Positions 1 through 6,899 of a stretch of DNA of 40,304 nucleotides are shown here, in pieces (position 1 is the stretch's first letter; each line of letters opens with the position of its first letter). The translations under genes and the position numbers were made by a program. Below the pieces are notes generated by a model that was not told the origin of the DNA, ran no database searches, and saw only the letters and a program-made list of their open reading frames with translations. The stretch is from a virus, in the IMG/VR virus record IMGVR_UViG_3300010883_000102, positions 1 through 40,304 of that record; one strand, written 5' to 3'.

Positions 1-111
1 AGTAAGCAAGTAAGCAAGTAAGCAAGTAAGCAAGTAAGCAAGTAAGCAAGTAAGCAAGTAAGCAAGTAAGCAAGTAAGCAAGTAAGCAAGTAAGCAAGTA
101 AGCAAGTAAGC
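1..111. repeat. 8-bp tandem repeat array at the left edge
   Basis: The unit AGTAAGCA is repeated without error about 13.9 times. The array begins at the first base of the window, so the true copy number is unknown. The rightward strand has stops in every frame because an 8-bp period rotates the frame; the reverse strand is stop-free. T7 carries arrays of a 7-bp repeat next to its terminal repeats, and this array may be the counterpart here. It may also simply be where the assembly broke. Confidence 0.95.
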
Positions 112-221
112 CGGCAAGAGGTGCTATCATAAAAAGGGAGGGCCGGCGCTACTTTTTTATCAAAGGTGCTGCCTCTGCCTGAAAAGGAGAAAAATCCACA
201 TTAAAACATTGCCATAAGTAT
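112..221. other. Non-coding leader between array and first promoter
   Basis: No convincing gene is seen. The stretch holds two GCCGGC palindromes (111-115 region and about 143-149), two copies of AGGTGCT, and an A/T-rich imperfect inverted repeat (ATAAAAAG near 127-135 against CTTTTTTAT near 152-160) around the second GCCGGC. Such structure beside a tandem array could belong to a genome end or a packaging region, but nothing here proves it. Confidence 0.4.
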
Positions 222-249
222 TTGACATAACAATGTAATATGGTATTAT
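222..249 (+). promoter_or_regulatory. sigma70-like promoter P1 with dyad over the -10
   Basis: A consensus -35 TTGACA (222-227), a 16-bp spacer and TATTAT (244-249) preceded by TGG (extended -10). The -10 lies in a perfect inverted repeat, TAATA-TGG-TATTA. It would drive the small genes from 283 onward. The same 29-base pattern recurs near 1014 and 6867. Confidence 0.85.
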
Positions 250-282
250 AGTACTAGGAGATGAACACAGAAGGAAACGGGC

Positions 283-423
283 ATGAAGAAACACATTTTC
301 ACTGTTGTTGTCGAGTCGAGACCGGATATCCCCAAGTCCATGTTGCTCCAGGATTTGCATCATGTCTTGGATATTGCTGCCGACAATTCCCCGTACATCA
401 GAAACGTAGAGGTGAAAGGATAA
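283..423 (+). CDS. Small hypothetical protein (46 aa)
   Basis: The first plausible gene after promoter P1. ATG at 283 is preceded by AAGGAAAC, a reasonable ribosome binding site. An overlapping frame starting at ATG 261 is also open, but its AGGAG sits directly against the start codon and its product is Cys/His-rich and less protein-like, so 283 is preferred. The product starts MKKHIFTVVVESRP, with no recognised domain, membrane segment or signal. Its place at the left end behind a strong promoter suggests an early protein. Function unknown. Confidence 0.55.
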   Translation: MKKHIFTVVVESRPDIPKSMLLQDLHHVLDIAADNSPYIRNVEVKG

Positions 424-427
424 AACA

Positions 428-502
428 ATGACAGATGGTATGCTGGCTGGAAGTTTCTTCTGGACTATCTTAATCGTGGCCATCGTCACGTGTATTGTGT
501 GA
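428..502 (+). CDS. Putative single-pass membrane micropeptide (24 aa)
   Basis: ATG 428 to TGA 502 encodes a short peptide whose residues 7-24 form one continuous hydrophobic segment (SFFWTILIVAIVTCIV). It follows the previous gene by 4 bases and its stop overlaps the next start (TGATG at 500-504), so it is probably translated as part of a coupled set. Phages often encode such micropeptides as lysis or membrane effectors, but nothing here identifies the role. The small size keeps confidence moderate. Confidence 0.5.
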   Translation: MTDGMLAGSFFWTILIVAIVTCIV

Positions 503-618
503 TGAAATATCAACACAATAGGGGTGTGCTGCATCCCAAGGTGGTATGGGGTATATACTTACTCGTGCTATGCTGTGTGATTATAGTGGCATCCGTCGAG
601 GTGCCTGTCGGGGTGTGA
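502..618 (+). CDS. Putative single-pass membrane micropeptide (38 aa)
   Basis: ATG 502 overlaps the preceding stop (TGATG). The peptide has a basic N-terminus (MKYQHNRG, then HPK) followed by a hydrophobic stretch at about residues 14-34 that would span a membrane with the N-terminus inside. It is the second of two consecutive membrane micropeptides. The pair recalls overlapping small lysis proteins, but no lipobox or spanin motif is visible. Function unknown. Confidence 0.5.
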   Translation: MKYQHNRGVLHPKVVWGIYLLVLCCVIIVASVEVPVGV

Positions 619-620
619 CC

Positions 621-1022
621 ATGACCGGAACGTGCTGTGAAAAATTCCTACAAACCAAGTACCCAGATGCCACAGATAAGTTTTGGCACAGCGACCAAAG
701 CTTTTACGTGATGCGTAAGCCGAAAGGGGTTGCCGGAAACCTTATGGAGTGGTTCGAGAGTGAGTCCCCTCGGGACAGGTACTTTGGAGAATCTCACCTA
801 GAAGCCAGAAGAGTGATGGGTTTACGCCGCACACTGTCGGGGTTTGGGGTGTTTGTGTACTGGAAGTACCTGCAAGATAAAGGTACCAGCTTCAGGGATG
901 CGTCGAGCACTAGTACGAACTTGCATACTTCAGGATTCATGTATGCCAAGTGCTTCACCGTAGTGACTGATTGGGATACTAGATCCCTGTTGGCTGCCAT
1001 TGGGCTCACCGGCTTGACATAG
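621..1022 (+). CDS. Hypothetical protein (133 aa)
   Basis: The open frame extends upstream to 546, but ATG 621, two bases after the previous stop and with GGGG a few bases upstream, fits the packed arrangement better. The product begins MTGTCCEKFLQTKYPDA and contains aromatic and charged stretches (KFWHSDQSFYVMRKP; GFGVFVYWKYLQDKG) with no membrane segment. No family is recognised. Its 3' end overlaps the -35 box of promoter P2. Confidence 0.7.
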   Translation: MTGTCCEKFLQTKYPDATDKFWHSDQSFYVMRKPKGVAGNLMEWFESESPRDRYFGESHLEARRVMGLRRTLSGFGVFVYWKYLQDKGTSFRDASSTSTNLHTSGFMYAKCFTVVTDWDTRSLLAAIGLTGLT

Positions 1023-1041
1023 TATCGTAGTATGGTACTAT
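1014..1041 (+). promoter_or_regulatory. sigma70-like promoter P2 with dyad over the -10
   Basis: TTGACA (1014-1019), a 16-bp spacer and TACTAT (1036-1041) after TGG. The -10 is inside the perfect inverted repeat TAGTA-TGG-TACTA; compared with P1, one base pair of the repeat is exchanged on both sides. Predicted transcription start is near 1048, upstream of the tRNA-like gene at 1083. Confidence 0.85.
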
Positions 1042-1082
1042 ATTAGTAGGAAATGAGGAGCGAGCAACAATATGCTGATTAC

Positions 1083-1158
1083 GTCCCCGTCGTCTAGTGG
1101 TCAGGACGCCTGCCCTCTCGGGAAGGAAACGCTGGTTCAAATCCAGCCGGGGACACCA
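1083..1158 (+). tRNA. tRNA-Glu-like gene (CTC) with abnormal anticodon arm
   Basis: The acceptor stem (GTCCCCG with CGGGGAC), a Glu-type D arm, a perfect T arm (GCTGG / CCAGC around TTCAAAT) and an encoded CCA are all clear. Length is 76 nt. The anticodon arm is not normal. A 7-nt loop CTCTCGG, giving anticodon CTC, leaves two mismatches in the stem. Alternatively a better-paired stem (CCTGC / GAAGG, one G-A mismatch) gives an 8-nt loop. It could be a decaying tRNA, or a functional tRNA with an unusual loop. It lies directly behind promoter P2. Confidence 0.8.
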
Positions 1159-1236
1159 AATTTGTTTGTTACTATAGCAGCGAGTACATCTCCCGCTCCT
1201 GCGCCTTATAAAGTGGAGATACGAAAGAGGACTTAC

Positions 1237-1617
1237 ATGCCTAATCTTAACAACACGTCCCTAGGTGCTGTCCGTTCGTCCACCCCGGCTGGTGGCCGTA
1301 GTGTCCGGCGTTCGACCCTCACCGTGGGTGATCTCTACTCCGTCAAGGGTGGCAGCAACACCTACATGCACACCGGACGGCGCACGGCTCCCCCGTCGGG
1401 GCGTACCGTCGAGATCTCCGTGGGTGGTCGCTCGATGCAGCACGAGGTCTTCAAGAGCCTCGGCGTAGACGACAGCGGCAGCACCGTGATCGGCTTCCAG
1501 TCGATCATCGTCAAGGGCAGCATCACCCCGGGTTCGGATGGTGCTGCTGTGTCGTGGGAGGATAAGGAAGTCACGTTCCTGGGACGTGCCGCCATTGATC
1601 TGGGCGATCTCGCCTAA
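1237..1617 (+). CDS. Hypothetical protein in a GC-rich cassette (126 aa)
   Basis: The open frame runs upstream through the tRNA, so the start is set at ATG 1237, where AAAGAGG lies 6 bases upstream. The product starts MPNLNNTSLGAVRSS, is rich in Ser, Gly and Arg and probably beta-stranded; no family is recognised. Blocks of 60 bases inside the gene count 65-70% G+C, against about 47-50% around it. Flanked by a tRNA-like gene and a strong hairpin, it looks like an independently acquired unit (moron-like). Function unknown. Confidence 0.75.
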   Translation: MPNLNNTSLGAVRSSTPAGGRSVRRSTLTVGDLYSVKGGSNTYMHTGRRTAPPSGRTVEISVGGRSMQHEVFKSLGVDDSGSTVIGFQSIIVKGSITPGSDGAAVSWEDKEVTFLGRAAIDLGDLA

Positions 1618-1634
1618 TCACGGGGGGTACAACG

Positions 1635-1662
1635 GGGGAGGGTGCCTAAACCCTCCCCTTCC
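1635..1662 (+). terminator. Strong hairpin after the GC-rich gene
   Basis: A 9-bp perfect stem, GGGGAGGGT (1635-1643) with ACCCTCCCC (1650-1658), around a 6-base loop, followed by TTCCTTCC. The tail is pyrimidine-rich rather than a pure T run, so it may be a partial terminator or RNA-processing hairpin. A near-identical stem occurs on the other arm at 32187-32209. Confidence 0.6.
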
Positions 1663-1686
1663 TTCCAGCCTTAATGGAGATTAGCG

Positions 1687-3372
1687 ATGCGCTACACTGT
1701 TGCTGCCACCCGCGTCAAGGACGTGTTTCAGAAAGGGCGGTGCGAAGAAATGAACCTAGACTTCGACAAGTCCTTGTGGGAAAAGGATTTGGCCAAGCAT
1801 TGGGATGCCCCCTACGTGCATGGTATGGCTGTGTTTCTCCGTAGCAAGATGACGTACATCAGGCGTATGCACGTCCTGATTGATTCCTGTGGTTTCGATG
1901 CAAGCGTTGTTAAAACCCTCAAGAAGCATGTGTTTCTCCCGACCGATAGCAAGGACCTGTCACTGGTCAAGGTGTACCCTGATGTTCGTCTGCCGGATAA
2001 TATGGGGGATTTCTACACTATAGACCGCCTTACCTTTGGTTTTGTTGGCATCAACATGGGTGGCACCGTGAAGCTACTAAAAGCCAAGGCAATAAACCCT
2101 TATACCAAGTCTCGCTTCGAGGGCATCATCCCATCCCTGCGTGAGATTAGCAAGGGGCGCAAGGTTATGAAGATAGGTAAGTTTCTTACTGATGTTCTGG
2201 GGTTGCGTGATGATCTAGTCAGGGATATTGCATCATCCCTTCAGAGCGAGTACGTTCTCCCCCCTCTGTTCATCTGCGAGACGGCGGAAGACTACCACAC
2301 CATGTACAATACCGGGCCCTCGTCGTGCATGACTGAGAATAGCCCGCATGGCTTCAAGTCTGGTGTGCTGGAGGAGGGGGTCAAGTTTCACCCTGCATCA
2401 ATGTACCACTACATCCCCCTTACTGGTGGGGCCTTCTTTACTAAGAAGGGTGCGGTGGCCGCACGTGCTGTACTTCTTCGCAAAAGCGTGGAAGACAAGC
2501 TGTTTACACACATTGGCAGGGTGTACGCCAACAATGAGGCTGATGGCAACAAACTTAAACGCCTCATCAAAGAGACGTACAACCCCGATATCCGCATGGA
2601 CCCCTGCCATGTTTCACCGGAGGGCCCCTTCGAGGTAGAGGGTAGGCGCAGCCCCAAGGGAGGGGGTTACGCTATTCCGTACCCGTACTTCGACAACGTA
2701 AAAACTAGTAATTTGTACATCATGCCCAAAGAAGGTGTTGAGGGTACGTACATAGTTGGCTCTATTGACAAGCTTGGGGGTTCGTACGGTTCGGCCCACC
2801 ACAATGCTGTACGCTTTCGCCCAACGTCAGGCCGTTGGATGATGTCCAATACCATGGCCCCTAAAATACCGTGCACCCAGTGCGGCCAGTCTTATCAGGC
2901 TTCCACGGCAGTCGGTATTGATCTCCCTGATGGGAGGCAGGTGTGCTCCTCGTCTTGTGCCAGAGATGGCGGGTACATGCCAGTGTACAACGGCCGTGGT
3001 GTAATTCATGCTTGGGTCCCATATACTACAAATTCTTACCCGATCCTGCCACCACCGTATGTATACTACGTGGGGCAGAGGTGGTACACCAATGAGGAGG
3101 CGTTGCGGCGCACGTCGTCAGCGATGCTTCTAAGGATTATTCTTAGGGGATCTACCACGGGCAAAAACATGTCGGACTTCCTGGCTAACCCCTTGATGTA
3201 CCCGTATTTTCACCACTACACTGCACCAATGGAGCAGTACAACGTCCGCTTGGAATTCGACAGCAAGTTCAAGTCAGACATCATATTTGATATATTCCAC
3301 GATGGACGCTGCAGTACCCTAGAGCCGCAAAGATTCCCAGCTGGGGTAGCCCACTTCAGCATAAAGCTATAG
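1687..3372 (+). CDS. Large hypothetical protein with putative zinc-binding cysteines (561 aa)
   Basis: ATG 1687 follows AATGGAG at a suitable distance. I do not recognise the family. Visible features are a motif YHTMYNTGPSSCMTEN near residues 204-219, many conserved-looking aromatic and Gly residues, and a four-cysteine set CxxC (396, 399) and CxxxC (420, 424) that could bind zinc. There are no membrane segments or signal peptide. Its position, between the left-end genes and the peptidase/primase cluster and transcribed rightward, suggests an early or DNA-metabolism role, but that is only inference from context. Confidence 0.9.
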   Translation: MRYTVAATRVKDVFQKGRCEEMNLDFDKSLWEKDLAKHWDAPYVHGMAVFLRSKMTYIRRMHVLIDSCGFDASVVKTLKKHVFLPTDSKDLSLVKVYPDVRLPDNMGDFYTIDRLTFGFVGINMGGTVKLLKAKAINPYTKSRFEGIIPSLREISKGRKVMKIGKFLTDVLGLRDDLVRDIASSLQSEYVLPPLFICETAEDYHTMYNTGPSSCMTENSPHGFKSGVLEEGVKFHPASMYHYIPLTGGAFFTKKGAVAARAVLLRKSVEDKLFTHIGRVYANNEADGNKLKRLIKETYNPDIRMDPCHVSPEGPFEVEGRRSPKGGGYAIPYPYFDNVKTSNLYIMPKEGVEGTYIVGSIDKLGGSYGSAHHNAVRFRPTSGRWMMSNTMAPKIPCTQCGQSYQASTAVGIDLPDGRQVCSSSCARDGGYMPVYNGRGVIHAWVPYTTNSYPILPPPYVYYVGQRWYTNEEALRRTSSAMLLRIILRGSTTGKNMSDFLANPLMYPYFHHYTAPMEQYNVRLEFDSKFKSDIIFDIFHDGRCSTLEPQRFPAGVAHFSIKL

Positions 3373-3389
3373 AGAACGAGGAGATACCA

Positions 3390-4835
3390 ATGTATAGCAG
3401 CTTTATCAAACAACTGGTCAACAAGCCCTTGTTGGACGTGAAAAAGTCTGTGCGCAAGTCGGATGATTTCAAATCGGCAAGGGGAAAATTTGGCCCCCTT
3501 ACTGCCGTCACGAATGAGCTACACAAGTCTCTACTCGGTATGCTGTCTATTGCTACCCCAATGGGTAGCGAGCACCTCATGGAAGAATTTCTTCCGAAGG
3601 GTGCGGATAAGGATCAGCATGGCAACTATATCCTGCATGTAGGAAAGAGCAGGGATCACCACACTGTGTTCTCGTCTCACCTGGATACTGTGCACAAGAC
3701 GGCTGGTAAGATCGTGCCAATTATCAGCGACAGCGGTATCGTGTTTGCCGAGACCCTCGAAGGCAAGCCCTCTGTGCTTGGTGCCGACGATAAGGTGGGT
3801 GTGTGGCTCATGCTCCAGATGATTGAAGCAAAGATCCCTGGCATCTACGCCTTTCACTACGGCGAGGAACGAGGTGGCGTGGGGTCGTCTGCCTTGGTAA
3901 GTGGTAAGCCACAATGGCTGGGCAACATCAAGAAGTGCATTGCCTTTGATCGGGCCAACTACGGTGACGTGATTGACACTCAGTTTGATAAGTGTTGTAG
4001 CAAGGAGTTTGCTGAGGCGTTGTCGTTAGAGCTGAACAAGCACACCCCGCCGCGTATTGAGTTCAAGCCAGCACGTGGTACGTTCACTGACTCGGCAAAC
4101 TATGCTGGGGATGTGCCGGAATGCACCAACATCAGTGTGGGCTACTTCCAGCAGCACAGCACCACTGAGCACTTCGATGCGTACTGGGTGCAGAAGATGC
4201 TGCTACCAGCTATCCTCAAGCTGGATTGGGCCGGCCTTCCTGTGGTACGTGACCCCGCTGGCAGCCGCGCCCCGAAGCACACCAGAAAAATTGTCTACAC
4301 ACCTGCCAAGCCTAGTATAGACATTCCGTATGCGCGGCAGCCCTTTCCTGGGTCGGACTTCCAGAAGGCTGACTGGAAGACGATAGGCACGTCACCCAGT
4401 GACATGCCCGAGATGGATATCATGACGGATACGTTCCCGATTGACTTCTCCATGTCCCTGCTTCAAAAGGAAAGCTCGCTGCACAAAACAGCGCAAATGG
4501 TTGGTCTTCGTGGGCTTATCACTGGCATCATCTCTCTTATCGAGTGGAAGGGCAAGGCCCGGATCACATTCGATAACCTGAATGACCTGTTGGACAGCAG
4601 GGATAAGGCTGTCAAGGCCCTCACTGCACAAAACTCTGACTTTGAGAAGGAGAAGTCGGCACTGGAGAGCATAATCACTGTGCTGGACGATAAGGCCATC
4701 GCAATGGAGAAGCTAATCCTTGAGACGTTCGGTGATGAGGAGGGCCTAGTGCACCTCAAGGCCGTGTACGCTGAAATGGACCTTGACTTTGAGACCATCA
4801 TGCTCGAAGACAAGGTGCCCGACTGTGTCAATTAA
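3390..4835 (+). CDS. M20-type (peptidase T-like) metallopeptidase with coiled C-terminus (481 aa)
   Basis: Residues about 55-280 show the ordered metal and catalytic motifs of zinc peptidases of the M20/M28/M42 type: HLDTVH (H97, D99), GADDKVG (D133), GEERGGVG (catalytic Glu 159/160), FDRANYGD (D187) and a late TTEHFD (H261). GADDK plus the EE pair is closest to peptidase T. Residues about 370-480 are polar and helical with a coiled-coil look (DKAVKALTAQNSDFEKEKSALE), and have no match I know. Start ATG 3390 has GAGGAG upstream. The end overlaps the primase start, so it is likely co-expressed with replication genes. The substrate is unknown: host peptides as an amino-acid source, or a specific host target, are both possible. 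An endolysin role is less likely, as this family cleaves small peptides. Confidence 0.85.
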   Translation: MYSSFIKQLVNKPLLDVKKSVRKSDDFKSARGKFGPLTAVTNELHKSLLGMLSIATPMGSEHLMEEFLPKGADKDQHGNYILHVGKSRDHHTVFSSHLDTVHKTAGKIVPIISDSGIVFAETLEGKPSVLGADDKVGVWLMLQMIEAKIPGIYAFHYGEERGGVGSSALVSGKPQWLGNIKKCIAFDRANYGDVIDTQFDKCCSKEFAEALSLELNKHTPPRIEFKPARGTFTDSANYAGDVPECTNISVGYFQQHSTTEHFDAYWVQKMLLPAILKLDWAGLPVVRDPAGSRAPKHTRKIVYTPAKPSIDIPYARQPFPGSDFQKADWKTIGTSPSDMPEMDIMTDTFPIDFSMSLLQKESSLHKTAQMVGLRGLITGIISLIEWKGKARITFDNLNDLLDSRDKAVKALTAQNSDFEKEKSALESIITVLDDKAIAMEKLILETFGDEEGLVHLKAVYAEMDLDFETIMLEDKVPDCVN

Positions 4836-5646
4836 CTCAGTTGTGAAGGGGCTGTCGGGCTCCCTTCAAACGGGACAGAGCAAGCGGATTGATTGCCCCT
4901 CGTGTGGTGGTAAGGGGTGCATGTCCGTATCCAAGATGGGTGGCAAGGTCGTGTACTACTGCTTTCGTGCCAACTGTGGTGTGAAGGGGTTGGCGCGTGG
5001 CAAGATGTCCGAGGAAGAGCTTCTTAGCATCAAACTATCTAACACGGTAGGGAGCCCATCTCGGGACGTGTTCGTAACGCCTGACCATTTCACCCGTACA
5101 CTACCGCTTGAGGTAACCGACTACCTATGCAGACACAACTGCCTGTCTGCTCTGCTGGACAACCGCATTCGTGTCATGTACGACACACTAAAAAACAGGT
5201 GTGTGTTCCTGTTGTACAGTGAGTTCAATATGCTGGTTGGCGCGGTTGGTAGGTACATGGGCGAGGGGGCAGCTGACGATGGCGGGAAATGGCGTAGGTA
5301 CGACAAATATTCATCTGTTCTGTTCCCATCCATGCAAGATGAGTATATGGGTAGCACATGCATACTTGTTGAAGACACGCTATCAGCCATAGTGTGCGGA
5401 TATTTTATGCCCGCAATCCCGCTGCTCGGTACCAGTCTATCCACATCGGTACTTAGCTACGTCACCACCATGTACGACAGAATAGGTATTGCGCTAGATC
5501 CTGACGCCACAGCTAAGAGTATCAAACTCATGAAACAGCTTGGGGCCTTTAGGGAGACAACCCTGTGCACATTCACTGACGATCCGAAGAACCTCCCTCT
5601 TGACTCTATTGAAGAAGGGTTGCAACTGTGGAAACTAATATCGTAA
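4825..5646 (+). CDS. DNA primase, zinc finger plus TOPRIM (273 aa)
   Basis: Synthesises RNA primers at the replication fork, like the N-terminal half of T7 gp4. Seen: a zinc ribbon CPSC (C24, C27) and CFRANC (C46, C51), then the TOPRIM motifs ILVEDTLSA (E183) and ALDPDA (D225, D227). The open frame reaches back to a TTG at 4783, but GTG 4825 has AAGG about 9 bases upstream and sits in an overlap with the peptidase stop, so it is chosen. The helicase gene begins 19 bases before this stop. In T7 primase and helicase are one polypeptide; here they are two overlapping genes, as in some other phages. Confidence 0.92.
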   Translation: MSINSVVKGLSGSLQTGQSKRIDCPSCGGKGCMSVSKMGGKVVYYCFRANCGVKGLARGKMSEEELLSIKLSNTVGSPSRDVFVTPDHFTRTLPLEVTDYLCRHNCLSALLDNRIRVMYDTLKNRCVFLLYSEFNMLVGAVGRYMGEGAADDGGKWRRYDKYSSVLFPSMQDEYMGSTCILVEDTLSAIVCGYFMPAIPLLGTSLSTSVLSYVTTMYDRIGIALDPDATAKSIKLMKQLGAFRETTLCTFTDDPKNLPLDSIEEGLQLWKLIS

Positions 5647-6842
5647 AGGGACTACTCAATGCAGAACTATATGGAAAATATCACAGCACAATACCATCTG
5701 ATTGTTTTAGCCGCATTGGTGCTACTTACGTTGATGCTATTGTTAAACTTCACGGGCAGACTCCTGGTGGGGACCTCCCTCTGGATACCGTCAGTGTATT
5801 TTGTAAATCATCTCCCGGCCTTACTCCTGCTAACGAGCAGCTGATTGACACATACGCTGAGAATTTAGAGAAGGCTGCCCCTCAAAGTGAGGAGGTATTC
5901 TCACAATTTGCCAGTCGCTTTGTGTACAATGAGCAGGTGCGCGCTCTTGCTGAGGTGGCTGTAGAAGGCTTATCCAGCAAAGAGCTTGATGCCCCTCGTG
6001 CAAGACAGCTGCTAGACAACATTGAGTCCGGTTCAACGCAGGGGTCCCTTAGAGAGACACCAGCGGATCTTTCTAGTTTCCTGGAACTATCCCATCCCGA
6101 TAACTTAATCCCCTTCAATCTCCCTGGCGCAGAGGAAATGCTGCCTGGGTTGGCTGGGGGCCATAACGTGATTATCTTTGCCCGGCCAGAGGTTGGCAAG
6201 AGCTCTCTTACAGCTCAGTTTGTTAGTGGCTGGCTGAGGCAGGGCCATAGGGTCAATTACTATGGCAATGAGGAGCCTGTATGGAAGATCGGCCTGAATG
6301 TCGTTCGCAATGCGTTGAGTATGAGCGATAGAGAGCTTCAGGATAACAAGGCCAGGCACCCCGAGCGATTGGCTGAGTGGGACGTGCTACAGGAAAACCT
6401 GAAACTGGTGGACTGTGTTGGTATGACGCTAGGGGACCTGCGGGCGCATGTTAAGCGCACCAAACCCAAGTTTATTGTGGTGGATCAGGCGGATAAGGTG
6501 GAGACAGGAAGTGCTGACAGGTACACACACGGTGTGCTCAAGGATATCTATGCATCTATCCGTACAATCGCCAAAGAAAGTGACGCCATCACAGTGAACG
6601 TATCGCAAGCAGGTGCTGACGCAGATGGAAGGCGCTGGTTGTCTTACAGTATGCTGGATAACTCGAAGACAGGTAAGGCAGGTGAGGCCGATTTGATTAT
6701 TGGTGTGGGTACTGACCCAGGGGAGGCTAATCGCAACCCCATGAGGTACTTGTGTATCTCCAAGAACAAGATCAATGGTGTGCATGGCCAAATCACGACT
6801 ATATTTGAGCACACACGCAATCAATGGAGTGTTGCAGTATGA
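5628..6842 (+). CDS. Replicative DNA helicase, DnaB/gp4 family (404 aa)
   Basis: Unwinds the template strand at the fork and would partner the primase just upstream. Residues 1-150 form a helical N-terminal domain. The RecA-like domain begins near 160 with a Walker A variant FARPEVGKSS (K191), has Walker B FIVVDQAD (D286), and later VNVSQAG and the ISKNKING motif typical of this helicase class. Start GTG 5628 follows AAGGG at a good distance and overlaps the primase end. The stop overlaps a 14-codon ORF (6839-6883) that I do not annotate as a gene. Confidence 0.93.
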   Translation: METNIVKGLLNAELYGKYHSTIPSDCFSRIGATYVDAIVKLHGQTPGGDLPLDTVSVFCKSSPGLTPANEQLIDTYAENLEKAAPQSEEVFSQFASRFVYNEQVRALAEVAVEGLSSKELDAPRARQLLDNIESGSTQGSLRETPADLSSFLELSHPDNLIPFNLPGAEEMLPGLAGGHNVIIFARPEVGKSSLTAQFVSGWLRQGHRVNYYGNEEPVWKIGLNVVRNALSMSDRELQDNKARHPERLAEWDVLQENLKLVDCVGMTLGDLRAHVKRTKPKFIVVDQADKVETGSADRYTHGVLKDIYASIRTIAKESDAITVNVSQAGADADGRRWLSYSMLDNSKTGKAGEADLIIGVGTDPGEANRNPMRYLCISKNKINGVHGQITTIFEHTRNQWSVAV

Positions 6843-6866
6843 ACACAAGTATTTGGGAATCGCCCC

Positions 6867-6894
6867 TTGACTTAACGCCGTAGTGTGGTATTAT
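6867..6894 (+). promoter_or_regulatory. sigma70-like promoter P3 before the polymerase genes
   Basis: TTGACT (6867-6872), a 16-bp spacer, TGG and TATTAT (6889-6894). It matches P1 and P2 at 20 of 29 aligned positions, but its inverted repeat over the -10 is degraded (TAGTG-TGG-TATTA). Predicted transcription start is about 6901, essentially at the start codon of the next gene. Confidence 0.8.
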
Positions 6895-6899
6895 AAGTG

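Noticed and set aside
1-111. Possible CRISPR array
   Set aside because: The unit is only 8 bp, there are no spacers and no cas genes.
160-534. Leftward open frame of 124 codons at the left end
   Set aside because: It lies opposite promoter P1 and the coupled small rightward genes, with no leftward promoter or ribosome site.
6839-6883. A 14-codon ORF overlapping the helicase stop
   Set aside because: Too short to support as a gene; it contains the -35 box of P3. It may just be chance, though a leader peptide is possible.
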